A stretch of DNA of 64,000 nt from assembly GCA_023391415.1 (NCBI GenBank), contig JAEWAY010000018.1:8901-72900 (forward strand), written 5' to 3'. Below, piece by piece: positions 8,942-17,765 of this stretch. The notes below the pieces were generated by a model. It saw only the letters and a list, made by a program, of their open reading frames with translations. It was not told the origin of the DNA and did no database searches. Source of the stretch: Bacteroidota bacterium (lineage in GTDB: Bacteria; Bacteroidota; Bacteroidia; Cytophagales; Cytophagaceae). Within the stretch, counting starts at the first letter, position 1. Each line of letters begins with the position of its first letter. Position numbers and translations under genes: made by a program.

Positions 8942-11332
8942 ATGTTGTATCCAAAAAATATTGAGACCAAGCTCGGTTTTGATCAGATCCGGGAGATGGT
9001 AGGCGCCCAGTGTCTCAGTAGCCTGGGCAAGGGCTATATCGACAAGATTCAGTTTTCTTCAGATAGCGACCTGGTCATCAAACTGGTGGATCAGACCGGC
9101 GAGTATACGCGTATTCTGAGCGAGGGTTTGGCTTTTCCTACGAATCATTACATCGACGCTCGTTCTATCCTGGATAAATCGCGTCCGGAGGGCGCTTTCT
9201 TAAATCCGGGAGAATTTCAGGACTTGAAACTGTCTTTGCAGACTATTGGAGCCTGTACGCGCTTTTTGGAGAACAATGAAGAGCGGTTTCCCCGTCTCGC
9301 CGCCCTTCGGGAGGGAATCGGCTTCGATCAGGCGTTGATACGCGCGATCGACCAGGTTATCGACGAGCATGGAACCGTCCGCTCCAGCGCTTCGCCGAAG
9401 CTTGCCGAAATCCGGAAAAATACGAGGGAGGAGCAAACGCGGGCGCGCAAGGAATTGGACAGGGTCTTGAACGACGCGAAACGTCAGGGATATATCGACG
9501 ACGAGTTTTCGGTGACTGTACGCGATGGCCGTATGGTAGTACCGGTCAGAGCGGAGTTTAAAAGAGCTGTAAAGGGTTTTATACAAGACGAGTCCGCTTC
9601 CGGGCAAACCGTGTTCATAGAGCCTACTCAGGTCCTGGAGATCAACAACGCTATTCGGGAACTGGAATACGCCGAGCGGCGGGAAATAGTGAAGATACTC
9701 ACCCGTCTCAGCGATCAGTTGCGGCCTCAGATTCCGGAACTGCGCAAAGCCTATGTGTTTCTTGGTCTGCTGGATTTTATCAGGGCCAAAGCGCTGGTAT
9801 CCCTGCAGTTGAGATCCATCAGGCCTGATATTGACAAGCGGCCGGCCATGAAGCTGGTCGAGGCCAGGCATCCTTTGTTGTATCTGGCTCATACCCGTCA
9901 AAACAGGCCCGTGACGCCACTTTCCATCCAACTGGATCAGGAGCGCCGCCTCGCGCTTATCTCCGGTCCCAACGCCGGAGGAAAATCCGTAGCTCTCAAA
10001 ACGACTGGCCTTATCCAGTATATGTTTCAGTGTGGATTTCCGGTGCCTGTCGGAGAGGGTACGGTTATGGGCTTTTTCAAGGACGTCTTTATCGACATCG
10101 GCGACGAGCAATCGCTCGAAAATGATCTGAGCACTTACAGTTCGCACCTGAAAAACATGAAATACTTTTTGCAGTTCGCGGACAAGGACACCCTTATTCT
10201 GATCGATGAGTTTGGTACGGGCACGGAGCCGCATTATGGCGGAGCTATCGCCGAAGCGGTTCTGGAAGAGCTCAACGGCAAACAAGCCAAGGGGGTAATT
10301 ACCACGCACTACGCCAATCTGAAAACTCTGGCGGATACCACTGAAGGTCTGGTCAACGCGGCCATGTTGTTTGACATGGGGCGGCTGGAGCCTTTGTATC
10401 AGTTGGAAATGGGCAAGCCGGGCAGTTCTTTCGCGATCGAAATCGCCCGCAAGACAGGCATACCTCCGGAAGTGATAGAACGGGCCGTAAGCAAAATCGG
10501 AGAAGATAAGGTAGCCTACGACTTATTGATCAAAGAGCTGGAAAAAGAGAAGAGCAAGGCGCGCAGGAGGACGGAAGAGTTAAAAGACCAGCAGCGAATC
10601 CTGAAAAACAGGCTGGAAAAGCTGGAAGAGCAGAATCGTTTTCTGGAAACGCACCGGAAGAAGCTGATGAACCAGGCGCGTCAGGACGCCAAGGCGCTGA
10701 TCGGACAGGCCAACCGGAAGATCGAGGAAACAATTCGGGCGATTCGGGAACATAAAGCGGAAAAAGATTCGACGAAAGATTTACGGGGGGACTTGGAAAA
10801 GTTTTCGAAACAGTTGACGCCTGAGCCTGTTCAGGAGACGGAAACGGATTTTGAACCGGAGGAAGGCGAAATCAATGTGGGCGACGCGGTCAGGGTGATC
10901 GGGCAGGATACTTTGGGAGAAGTGGTCGCTCTCAAAGGCAATGAAGCGGAGATCATGATTGGCTCGCTCAAGTCGAAAATTAAGCTGGCGAGATTATGCA
11001 AGGTAAGCCGGAAGGCGTATAAGAAACAGTTGGGGGAGAGTAGCGGAGAAAGTTCGGCCCGCTCGATGAATCTGAATGAAAAATTTTCTGAATTTTCCCC
11101 TTCGATCGATGTACGGGGTATGCGCGCGGAAGAAGCCATTCCGCTGGCCGACGCCCTGATCGACAACGCCATCTTGTTTTCCGTGCCGGAAGTGCGTATT
11201 GTGCATGGTAAAGGAAATGGCATATTGCGTACCGTGCTTCGGAATCACCTCAGCGGTTTTCCTCAGGTCAGGCGCGTGACGGATGAGCATGTGGAAAGGG
11301 GAGGCGCGGGAGTGAGCGTGGTTTTTCTGTAA
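8942..11332 (+). CDS. mutS2: Endonuclease MutS2
   Basis: Cytoplasmic MutS-family ATPase of 796 residues, close to the usual 780-800. A MutS core domain (about 1-320) is followed by the ATPase: Walker A GPNAGGKS (342-349, K348), Walker B LIDEFGTGTEP (D422, E423). A long charged coiled coil (about 515-620) is followed by a KOW-like segment and a C-terminal Smr nuclease domain (about 720-796) with DVRG (D723) and HGKGNG (H755). It lacks the N-terminal mismatch-recognition domain of MutS. By family knowledge it acts on recombination intermediates or rescues collided ribosomes rather than in mismatch repair. Start: ATG with no other in-frame candidate nearby. Appears monocistronic. Confidence 0.96.
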   Translation: MLYPKNIETKLGFDQIREMVGAQCLSSLGKGYIDKIQFSSDSDLVIKLVDQTGEYTRILSEGLAFPTNHYIDARSILDKSRPEGAFLNPGEFQDLKLSLQTIGACTRFLENNEERFPRLAALREGIGFDQALIRAIDQVIDEHGTVRSSASPKLAEIRKNTREEQTRARKELDRVLNDAKRQGYIDDEFSVTVRDGRMVVPVRAEFKRAVKGFIQDESASGQTVFIEPTQVLEINNAIRELEYAERREIVKILTRLSDQLRPQIPELRKAYVFLGLLDFIRAKALVSLQLRSIRPDIDKRPAMKLVEARHPLLYLAHTRQNRPVTPLSIQLDQERRLALISGPNAGGKSVALKTTGLIQYMFQCGFPVPVGEGTVMGFFKDVFIDIGDEQSLENDLSTYSSHLKNMKYFLQFADKDTLILIDEFGTGTEPHYGGAIAEAVLEELNGKQAKGVITTHYANLKTLADTTEGLVNAAMLFDMGRLEPLYQLEMGKPGSSFAIEIARKTGIPPEVIERAVSKIGEDKVAYDLLIKELEKEKSKARRRTEELKDQQRILKNRLEKLEEQNRFLETHRKKLMNQARQDAKALIGQANRKIEETIRAIREHKAEKDSTKDLRGDLEKFSKQLTPEPVQETETDFEPEEGEINVGDAVRVIGQDTLGEVVALKGNEAEIMIGSLKSKIKLARLCKVSRKAYKKQLGESSGESSARSMNLNEKFSEFSPSIDVRGMRAEEAIPLADALIDNAILFSVPEVRIVHGKGNGILRTVLRNHLSGFPQVRRVTDEHVERGGAGVSVVFL

Positions 11333-11497
11333 AAACGACCATACGCTTAGCGCCTGTTTCAACAGCTATCGAGCTTTTTTTAACTTCTTTGGTCAATTTT
11401 TTACCTTGTAGATTTAACCTTTTCCACGCCCACTGAGTTGAGTGATAAAATACGCTTTTCTGTTAAAAGGTAAACTTTTTAAACAAATTCAGTGAAC

Positions 11498-13255
11498 ATG
11501 GAAATCGCGCTCGTGCTGGGGCTGTTGGTAATGGTTTTGATACTTTTTGCCACAGAAAAATTGCCGGTAGATGTCATTACCGTCATTATGCTCGTCATTT
11601 TGATTCTGACCAAGATTATTACACCGGAGGAGGCTTTTGCCGGCTATAGTAGTGATTTTATTATTATTCTTTCGTCCATATTTGTGATTAGCGGCACATT
11701 GATGGAGACCGGAGTGCTGGACGATATAGGCGCCCGGATGGTAAGGATTATAAGTAGGAAACGAAAATCGCTGATGTTTCTGGTGACAGGCTTTCCGGGA
11801 ATATTGTCCGCTTTTATGAACAATACGACGGTGACCGCCATCTTTATCGGTCCTCTTCTGGGCTTGTCCAAGAAGTTAGGGATCAGTCCTTCCAAAATTC
11901 TGATGCCTTTGGCCTTTATGTCCATTATCGGAGGTACGGTGACCTTGATCGGAACGTCTACCAACGTGGCCGTGAGCAGCGCGTTGCCCCAGTACGGATT
12001 GCCGGCGCTGAACATGTTTTCGTTTTCGCATATCGGGCTGATCCTGTTCGTTACCGGCGCCGCCTATATTATCTTTGTCAGTAAGTTTTTTGTTCCCGCC
12101 AGGCAAAAGCCCGAAGCGATGGAAAGCGACGAGGGACGAACCTACATGAGCGAGATCCTGATCCTTGAAAAAAGCGCCCTTATCGGGCAAAAAATACAGG
12201 ATTCCAAATTGCAAAGAGACGATATAAGGGTACTGAGTGTGCTACGGGATAATAAAAGAATCCGGATTGACGCCGATATGGAATTCAGGGAAAAGGATCT
12301 GGTGCTGATCCGCTGTTCCATGGATAGCCTGATAAAGCTCAAGGAATCTGACAACGTCACGATTTGGGCCGATATCACGCGTGGAGATGACAAAGCCATC
12401 AGCGGTTTGCAGATCGCTGAGGTACTCGTGACTCCCAATTCCAGCCTGGTCAAGACCATTATCAAAGAGTCCAGGCTGCGTTCGCGCTATGGTATCGAGG
12501 TGCTGGCTGTTCACCGTCTGGACCAGGAGCTTACTACCAAACTGGAGGATTTTTGCGTTCAGACCGGCGACTTGTTGCTGGTGCAGGGTGAAAAGGAGCG
12601 GATCAAGGCTTTGCATGAAGAAAACGACTTTCTGGTACTCGACGACTTTAAACCCAATCTCTTTAAAGAGCGCAAAGGCTATATCACTCTGGGAATCTTT
12701 ATGGCCGCGGTGATCGCGGGAAGTTTCGACCTGATACCATTGTCAGTGGCCTTTATGATGGCGACTTTGATTATTATCCTGATAGGTATCATACGGCCGG
12801 AACGGGCTTATCAGTTGATAGACTGGCGTATGCTTATATTGATTGGAGGTATGAGCGCTTTTGGTACAGCCATGAAAAAATCCGGAGCGTCGGAGTATCT
12901 GGCGAATCTGATTGTGCGGATATTTGAACCAATGGGGATATATGTTATTCTGGCCGCCTTTGTTATTCTGGTGGTGATTCTGACTCAGCCCATGTCCAAC
13001 GCGGCGGCGGCCCTGGTAGTTCTGCCGATCGCGATTGAAACCGCGAAACAGGTAGGGGTAAATCCCATGACTTTCGCTATCGCCATTATGCTGGGCGCGT
13101 CCGTTTCCCTGGTCGCGCCGCTCGAGCCGGCTTGCATATTGGTATATGGGCCGGGCAAATACAAGTTCAGGGACTTTATTAAGGTAGGTACTCCCATTAC
13201 CTTGCTGCTGATCGCTGAAATTGTATTTTTCTGTCCTCTATTCTGGCCTCTGTAA
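11498..13255 (+). CDS. SLC13-family transporter with paired RCK_C domains
   Basis: Inner-membrane anion/dicarboxylate-type transporter of 585 residues. N-terminal helices (residues about 1-195) include the conserved SAFMNNTTVTAIF and GTSTNVAVS motifs of the divalent-anion:Na+ (ArsB/SLC13) fold. A cytoplasmic insert of about 180 residues contains two TrkA_C/RCK_C domains (about 205-385). The second helix half ends with QPMSNAAAALVVLPIA, the repeat of the anion/Na+ site. Candidate substrates are sulfate, citrate or other dicarboxylates; the sequence does not decide. ATG at 11498 is preferred; a GTG at 11492 would add two residues. A strong terminator follows. Confidence 0.9.
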   Translation: MEIALVLGLLVMVLILFATEKLPVDVITVIMLVILILTKIITPEEAFAGYSSDFIIILSSIFVISGTLMETGVLDDIGARMVRIISRKRKSLMFLVTGFPGILSAFMNNTTVTAIFIGPLLGLSKKLGISPSKILMPLAFMSIIGGTVTLIGTSTNVAVSSALPQYGLPALNMFSFSHIGLILFVTGAAYIIFVSKFFVPARQKPEAMESDEGRTYMSEILILEKSALIGQKIQDSKLQRDDIRVLSVLRDNKRIRIDADMEFREKDLVLIRCSMDSLIKLKESDNVTIWADITRGDDKAISGLQIAEVLVTPNSSLVKTIIKESRLRSRYGIEVLAVHRLDQELTTKLEDFCVQTGDLLLVQGEKERIKALHEENDFLVLDDFKPNLFKERKGYITLGIFMAAVIAGSFDLIPLSVAFMMATLIIILIGIIRPERAYQLIDWRMLILIGGMSAFGTAMKKSGASEYLANLIVRIFEPMGIYVILAAFVILVVILTQPMSNAAAALVVLPIAIETAKQVGVNPMTFAIAIMLGASVSLVAPLEPACILVYGPGKYKFRDFIKVGTPITLLLIAEIVFFCPLFWPL

Positions 13256-13286
13256 AGTAGCTATAAGTATATATGATAAAAGATAA

Positions 13287-13322
13287 ACGAAAAAGGCGGC
13301 CCTTCCGGACCGCCTTTTTCGT
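13287..13322. terminator. Bidirectional terminator
   Basis: A perfect 13-bp inverted repeat, ACGAAAAAGGCGG and CCGCCTTTTTCGT, with a 10-base loop. It has A-run and T-run flanks on both strands and sits between the convergent transporter and IscA-type genes. Confidence 0.92.
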
Positions 13323-13347
13323 TATGGCTCAACCGCTGATTGGATGA

Positions 13348-13674
13348 TCAGATCGAAAAACTTTCGCCACAGCCGCAGGTCCGGGACGCGTTGGGGTTGA
13401 CAAAATGAAAGCCTTTGCCGTTGAGTCCGTCGGAGAAATCCAGCATCGTGCCGGCGAGATACAACAGGCTCTTTTTGTCTATCATGACCTTGACGCCCTT
13501 GTCCTCGAATACCTGGTCGGATTCGGATGTCTGATCGTCGAACTTCAGGTCGTACATAAGGCCGCTGCATCCGCCGCCTTTTACAGATACCCTGATGTTG
13601 AAATCATCGCTATGGCCTTCCTGTAGCCGAAGCGCGTGAATATGTTCTTTCGCTTTATCTGTAACTGTAATCAT
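13348..13674 (-). CDS. IscA/HesB-type iron-sulfur cluster assembly protein
   Basis: A-type Fe-S carrier of 108 residues, normal family length. The three cluster-binding cysteines are present: C36 in GGGCSG, and C100 and C102 in the C-terminal CGCGES. The start is taken at ATG 13674, giving MITVTDKAKEHI, the usual family N-terminus; the frame is open upstream to 13734, but those 20 residues do not match the family. Such proteins receive or deliver Fe-S or iron in the cytosol. No other isc/suf genes are adjacent, which favours a stand-alone ErpA/IscA carrier role. Confidence 0.93.
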   Translation of the reverse strand: MITVTDKAKEHIHALRLQEGHSDDFNIRVSVKGGGCSGLMYDLKFDDQTSESDQVFEDKGVKVMIDKKSLLYLAGTMLDFSDGLNGKGFHFVNPNASRTCGCGESFSI

Positions 13675-13871
13675 GGTGTGCAAACTTTGTAAATATGTAA
13701 AATAAGCTACATCATCCCGTATAACAAACGGCATGCCTCATTCGTTCCCGGGCGACGGGTTTAATAAAGTTAGCGAAAAAAAGTCATTTTCTAAAATCCG
13801 CTACCTTGTAGCCTGGCTTTTCGCCGCGATCCGCCTATCCGCCAGGGGATAAGGAGGAGCTTGTCGCGCCG

Positions 13872-14018
13872 CTACCGGCCGCTCTGACGCTGCTTCATTT
13901 TCTTAGCGTCCTTTTTGCACTTGGCGCTTGTCTTCGTACAGGTGATCGCCGTGCTGGTCATGCCAATGAGGGCGAGACCGAACAAAAGAGTGAAGAAATT
14001 AATACGTACCTTGTTCAT
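13872..14018 (-). CDS. Small exported cysteine/lysine-rich peptide (copy 1)
   Basis: 48 residues from ATG 14018 to TAG: a hydrophobic signal-like segment (MNKVRINFFTLLFGLALIGM) is followed by a Cys at 27 and a lysine-rich tail KCKKDAKKMK. A paralogue of the next upstream gene (14047-14190): both have an N-terminal hydrophobic segment, CTK/CTTK after it, a second Cys seven residues later in (E/K)CKK, and KKMK near the end. Threonine before the first Cys makes the lipobox poor in this copy. Spacing to the upstream paralogue is 28 bases, so they are probably co-transcribed. Function unknown. Confidence 0.55.
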   Translation of the reverse strand: MNKVRINFFTLLFGLALIGMTSTAITCTKTSAKCKKDAKKMKQRQSGR

Positions 14019-14046
14019 CTTGAATTTTTAGTGTTTTTAGGAATAG

Positions 14047-14190
14047 TTAGAATCCGATCCGCCCTTCCTTACGCATCTTTTTCATTTTCTTGACATTCTT
14101 TTTGCATTCGGGTCTGGCTTTGGTGGTGCAGGAAATCGCCATTCCTCCCACAAAGGAAATGAGCAACGCGCTGATTAGAAACTTTTTCAT
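14047..14190 (-). CDS. Small exported cysteine/lysine-rich peptide (copy 2)
   Basis: 47 residues from ATG 14190 to TAA: MKKFLISALLISFVGGMAIS then Cys 21 in an acceptable lipobox (AISC), followed by TTKARPECKKNVKKMKKMRK. Probably a very small lipoprotein with a strongly basic tail. It forms a tandem pair with the paralogue at 13872-14018. It lies divergent from thiL. Function not recognised; the conserved two-Cys/poly-Lys layout in both copies is the main reason to believe the frames are translated. Confidence 0.6.
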   Translation of the reverse strand: MKKFLISALLISFVGGMAISCTTKARPECKKNVKKMKKMRKEGRIGF

Positions 14191-14292
14191 ATGTATATGC
14201 TTACTATGATTTATTGGTTACAAATTTAACATTATTTCTGATGGGAATGGTAATCCATGACCTGTTTTTAAGGAACTATGTTCTCCTATTTG

Positions 14293-14300
14293 TACCTTTG
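14293..14300 (+). promoter_or_regulatory. Probable -7 box for thiL
   Basis: TACCTTTG matches the Bacteroidota TAnnTTTG -7 element exactly, 40 bases before the thiL ATG. No clear TTG -33 box is found at the expected distance; only a T-rich TGTTTTTA lies upstream. A purine-rich GGAGGAAAAGG follows it. Confidence 0.5.
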
Positions 14301-14339
14301 TGGAGGAAAAGGTAAACAGAAAAACAATTTTAAATTGAG

Positions 14340-15380
14340 ATGAATTCGGAAAAAAGAACAGAGCTGTCTGAAATTGGGGAGTTTGGCCTGATCGACTTGC
14401 TAAAAAAAGATGTCGCCCGGTACAACCCGTCGACTGTAGAGGGAATTGGAGACGACGCGGCCGTGATCGATACGGGCGAGACGCTTACGGTGATTTCAAC
14501 GGATATGCTGGTCGAAGGTATTCATTTCGATATGACATATACTCCTTTGAAGCATTTGGGTTATAAGGCGGTAGTAGTCAATTTGTCGGATATAGCGGCT
14601 ATGAACGCCATACCCGAGCAGATCACGGTCAGCGTAGCGATTAGCAATCGCTTTTCAGCGGAAGCGATACTTGAGTTGTACAAGGGGATCGCCGCCGCCT
14701 GCGAAAACTACAAGGTGGATCTTGTCGGTGGCGATACTACCTCCAGCCTTACGGGCCTGATTATTTCCATAACCGCGATAGGAAAAGTCGCGAAAGAGCG
14801 CGTCGTATACAGGAAGCACGCGAAGATAAACGATCTGATCTGCGTGACCGGCGATCTGGGCGGCGCGTATCTGGGGCTGCAGGCGCTGGAAAGGGAAAAA
14901 CAGGAATTTCTGGTCAATCCGGAAATGAGCCCCCAGTTGGAAGACAAGGACTATATCGTACACAGGTTGTTGAAGCCGGAAGCGAGAACCGACGTCACCC
15001 ATCAGTTTTCGGATTTGGGGCTTGTGCCGACCTCTATGATCGACGTCTCGGACGGCCTCGCGTCGGAGTTGCTCCACATATGCAAAGCCTCCGGAGTCGG
15101 CGCGCGTATCTATGAAGATAAGTTGCCTATGGACAAGCTGACGTATGAAACCGCTCTGGAATTCCATCTTGATCCTACTACCTGCGTTCTTAACGGAGGA
15201 GAGGATTACGAGCTATTGTTTACCATTGACCAGAATGATTTTCAGAAAGTCAAAAACCATCCCGATATCACGGTGATCGGTCATGTTACGCCGGCCTCGG
15301 AAGGAATTGACCTGGTCACGAAACAAAACAACATAGTGCCTCTCACCGCCCAGGGCTGGAGGCATTTTGAGGGGAAATAA
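14340..15380 (+). CDS. thiL: Thiamine-monophosphate kinase ThiL
   Basis: Cytoplasmic kinase of 346 residues that phosphorylates thiamine monophosphate to thiamine diphosphate with ATP. It belongs to the PurM/ThiL-like ATP-binding superfamily. Visible motifs: VEGIGDDAAVI and STDMLVEGIHFD (Mg2+/ATP-binding acidic residues), VVNLSDIAAMNA, LVGGDTTSS, VTGDLGGAYLGL, and MIDVSDGLASEL plus GGEDYELLFT in the C-terminal half. Length matches the family. No other thiamine gene is nearby, so it appears to be a housekeeping single gene. A terminator hairpin follows the stop. Confidence 0.95.
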   Translation: MNSEKRTELSEIGEFGLIDLLKKDVARYNPSTVEGIGDDAAVIDTGETLTVISTDMLVEGIHFDMTYTPLKHLGYKAVVVNLSDIAAMNAIPEQITVSVAISNRFSAEAILELYKGIAAACENYKVDLVGGDTTSSLTGLIISITAIGKVAKERVVYRKHAKINDLICVTGDLGGAYLGLQALEREKQEFLVNPEMSPQLEDKDYIVHRLLKPEARTDVTHQFSDLGLVPTSMIDVSDGLASELLHICKASGVGARIYEDKLPMDKLTYETALEFHLDPTTCVLNGGEDYELLFTIDQNDFQKVKNHPDITVIGHVTPASEGIDLVTKQNNIVPLTAQGWRHFEGK

Positions 15381-15392
15381 GCCGGAATCAGC

Positions 15393-15437
15393 GCTGCCGG
15401 TAAACGCTCATTGACGATTTTCCGGCAGCCGGTTTTA
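15393..15437. terminator. Terminator after thiL
   Basis: GCTGCCGG (15393-15400) pairs with CCGGCAGC (15422-15429), 21-base loop, followed by CGGTTTTATT. Placed between convergent thiL and the hypothetical gene at 15444. Confidence 0.6.
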
Positions 15438-15443
15438 TTCCGA

Positions 15444-15851
15444 TCAGTCTTCGGGATATGGAATAAAGATAAAGTTGGTAAACGTGCCGTCTACCACAAA
15501 CAGGCAGCAAAACTCATCCGGATTTTTATAAGCCGCTTTAAACTCTTCCGCGTTTTCTACCAGTTTTCGCTGTACAAACTCGTCCAGAAACGAAGCGTAT
15601 ACGTTCCAGTTTATGGCGAGCTCCCGTTTTCCTACCAGCAATCGCCCGATAGGAATCTCCAGTTTACTGATTGGAAAAATCGGAAAATCGGAAAATCCGC
15701 GTACCCGTATCTGATAACTCGCTTCTTTGAGCGTTTCCGCTATAAACGCGAAATCTTTTGTAATCGTACCAAGATATTTGCCGTCCAGCTCAGGATCGTT
15801 GTGCATAAAACTCCATTCGTTCAGGGAATCTACTAAAATAATAAAATTCAT
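15444..15851 (-). CDS. Hypothetical protein
   Basis: A 135-residue cytosolic-looking protein (no signal peptide, no membrane helix) that I do not recognise. It begins MNFIILVDSLNEW and is mixed alpha/beta with an acidic bias. The middle contains RVRGFSDFPIFPISKLEIPIG and the end is NFIFIPYPED. Codon use resembles the surrounding native genes, supporting real coding. It lies alone, convergent with thiL and divergent from hmp, whose regulatory region begins about 80 bases away. Confidence 0.6.
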   Translation of the reverse strand: MNFIILVDSLNEWSFMHNDPELDGKYLGTITKDFAFIAETLKEASYQIRVRGFSDFPIFPISKLEIPIGRLLVGKRELAINWNVYASFLDEFVQRKLVENAEEFKAAYKNPDEFCCLFVVDGTFTNFIFIPYPED

Positions 15852-15932
15852 GATTGGCCGCCACTATCGTGTGACAAAAATCCTTTCTCCACCACGTTTT
15901 CAGGAGCCGGAATAAATAAAATTACTTTTCTG

Positions 15933-15963
15933 TTGCGTTCAACGCGTTTATGACTTAAAGTTG
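15933..15963 (+). promoter_or_regulatory. Probable hmp promoter
   Basis: TTG at 15933-15935 and TAAAGTTG at 15956-15963 (one mismatch to TAnnTTTG), separated by 20 bases, fit the Bacteroidota primary sigma consensus. The -7 box overlaps the first half of the NsrR palindrome, so a bound repressor would block it. Confidence 0.55.
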
Positions 15964-15980
15964 TATTTTAAATACAACTT
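15958..15980. promoter_or_regulatory. NsrR operator
   Basis: A perfect 11-1-11 palindrome: AAGTTGTATTT, one central T, AAATACAACTT. Its architecture and sequence match the known NsrR operator (AAGATGyATTT and its complement around one base) with few changes. It lies 16 bases before the hmp ATG and overlaps the predicted -7 box. The adjacent downstream gene encodes an NsrR-like repressor. Confidence 0.85.
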
Positions 15981-15996
15981 TTAAACCATTCCAATC

Positions 15997-17202
15997 ATGT
16001 TAACACCTGATGAAAAAACAATCATAAAGGCGACTGTGCCTTTGCTGAGAGAAGGAGGGATCGCGCTTACGACCCACTTTTACAAGCGCATGTTTGAGCA
16101 TAATCCCGAATTGAAAAATATTTTCAATATGGGAAACCAGAGTGGCGGAAAACAACAAACGGCGCTGGCTATGGCCGTATTGGCCTACGCGGAAAATATT
16201 GACGATCCGACCGTGCTTTTGCCGGTAGTCAATAAAATCGCGCAAAAGCATACCAGTTTGAATATCCGGGCGGAGCATTATCCTATTGTTGGGAAACATC
16301 TGGTCGCGTCGATCCGTGAAGTATTGGGCGAAGCGGCTACTCCGGCGGTCATAGAGGCCTGGACCAACGCGTACAATCAGCTCGCGGCCATTTTTATCGA
16401 TTACGAGGCGGGATTGTATGTGGAGCAAAGTACGAAACCAGGCGGCTGGAGCGGCTGGAGACCTTTTATCGTCAGAAAAAAAATAAAGGAGTCGGAAGAA
16501 GTGACGTCTTTTTATCTTTATCCGGCCGATGGCGGCCCTGTAGCGCCCTTTCTGCCGGGACAGTACATTAGCGTCAATGTGTTTCTTCCTCAGATCAGCT
16601 TGTTTCAGGCCAGGCAATACAGTTTGTCCAACGCGTCCAACAATTCCTGGTATCGTATCTCCGTCAAAAAGGAAAAAAGCAATGGAGACAATCCCAATGG
16701 CATGATCTCTAATCATCTGCATGATCATGTAAAGGAGGGCGACATGCTCGAGCTGGCTAGTCCCGCGGGCGATTTTGTGCTGGATTGCACCACGACGAAT
16801 CCGGTCGTCTTTATTAGCGGAGGCATAGGTCAGACGCCTTTGCTCAGTATGCTCGAAACCTTGTTGATGGCGGGTTCGGACAGGGAAGTGACATGGGTTC
16901 ACGGCTGCCGAAACTGTAATGTGCACGCGTTTGACGACTTGCTGGAAAAATACCGCTATGAATATGGAAAGCTTCGAAAATTCGTTTTTTATGAAGCGAA
17001 GGAAGAAAACACCGCGGTGGAGGAAGGAATAGTGGAAATAGCGAAACTTCCCCAGGATGTCCTGAGTCCGGAAGCTTCTTTTTATATTTGTGGTCCTTCC
17101 GCGTTTATAAAGAAACAACATGGGGATTTGAAAGCCGCGGGAATAGCGTCTGAGGCTATTTTCTATGAAGAATTTGGTCCTCATGTGCTTGGTTTAAATT
17201 AA
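15997..17202 (+). CDS. hmp: Flavohemoprotein, nitric oxide dioxygenase
   Basis: Cytoplasmic flavohemoglobin of 401 residues (E. coli Hmp has 396) that oxidises NO to nitrate using O2 and NAD(P)H. The globin domain covers residues 1-140, with distal Tyr29 (THFYKRMF), Gln53 and proximal His85 (AQKHTS) at the same positions as in E. coli. The FAD-binding reductase domain (about 150-260) shows RQYSLSN; the NAD-binding domain (about 265-400) shows FISGGIGQTPLLSML and YICGPSAF. It is followed after 21 bases by the nsrR-like gene and preceded by a perfect NsrR operator, so expression is very likely NO-inducible. Confidence 0.96.
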   Translation: MLTPDEKTIIKATVPLLREGGIALTTHFYKRMFEHNPELKNIFNMGNQSGGKQQTALAMAVLAYAENIDDPTVLLPVVNKIAQKHTSLNIRAEHYPIVGKHLVASIREVLGEAATPAVIEAWTNAYNQLAAIFIDYEAGLYVEQSTKPGGWSGWRPFIVRKKIKESEEVTSFYLYPADGGPVAPFLPGQYISVNVFLPQISLFQARQYSLSNASNNSWYRISVKKEKSNGDNPNGMISNHLHDHVKEGDMLELASPAGDFVLDCTTTNPVVFISGGIGQTPLLSMLETLLMAGSDREVTWVHGCRNCNVHAFDDLLEKYRYEYGKLRKFVFYEAKEENTAVEEGIVEIAKLPQDVLSPEASFYICGPSAFIKKQHGDLKAAGIASEAIFYEEFGPHVLGLN

Positions 17203-17223
17203 ATCCTGCTAGATTTAAAAAAA

Positions 17224-17658
17224 ATGAAACTGAATCAGTTTACAGATTATGGCTTGCGCGTGCTGATGTATCTGGCGCACAAACCGGATGAGCCGGCCGC
17301 TACGATCAGCGAATTGTCGGATACATTCGCGATATCCCGCAACCATCTGGTCAAGGTGGTTCAGTTTCTTTCCAATCACAAGGTTTTGCGCGCCCGCCGG
17401 GGCAAAGGAGGGGGACTTAGCCTCTCCGCTCCGCCGGAAAGCTTTAAAGTGGGTCAGCTAGTCGCCCTCCTGGAGCAGAGCGACTGTGTAATCGATTGCG
17501 GACAACGGGACTGCGCCTTGCAGGGCAACTGCCTGCTGAAATACGCGCTCAGCAACGCGTATAAGGAATTTATACGTTTTCTTGATAATTATACTTTGAA
17601 AGATGTAGCCGGCGGCCGGACTGAGAGCATACTCCGGGAACTGATGGCGAAGGAATAG
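17224..17658 (+). CDS. nsrR: Rrf2-family NO-sensing repressor NsrR
   Basis: Transcriptional repressor of 144 residues. An N-terminal winged helix (MKLNQFTDYGLRVLMYL, ISRNHLVKVVQFL) is followed by a cysteine cluster with C88, C92, C97 and C103; the last three match the C-x4-C-x5-C ligands that hold the NO-sensitive Fe-S cluster of NsrR. It is co-directional with hmp (21-base gap), and the hmp promoter carries an ideal NsrR palindrome, so this is probably an autoregulated hmp-nsrR operon relieved when NO destroys the cluster. Confidence 0.92.
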   Translation: MKLNQFTDYGLRVLMYLAHKPDEPAATISELSDTFAISRNHLVKVVQFLSNHKVLRARRGKGGGLSLSAPPESFKVGQLVALLEQSDCVIDCGQRDCALQGNCLLKYALSNAYKEFIRFLDNYTLKDVAGGRTESILRELMAKE

Positions 17659-17765
17659 CCTGCCGACCCGCGAAACCGTTCCGGAAAGATCGCTTCCCCG
17701 CGGTCGATGAAGATCATCGTGCTTTGCATGTCTTCGCTTTCCGGATGTCCAACTCCATGATGTCG

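Noticed and set aside
9200..10309. 369-codon open frame on the minus strand
   Set aside because: Lies wholly antisense to mutS2, whose motifs are intact; product has no signal, domain or sensible composition.
16000..17184. 394-codon open frame on the minus strand
   Set aside because: Antisense shadow of hmp; the product is rich in Arg, His and Phe as expected from reverse reading of a coding strand.
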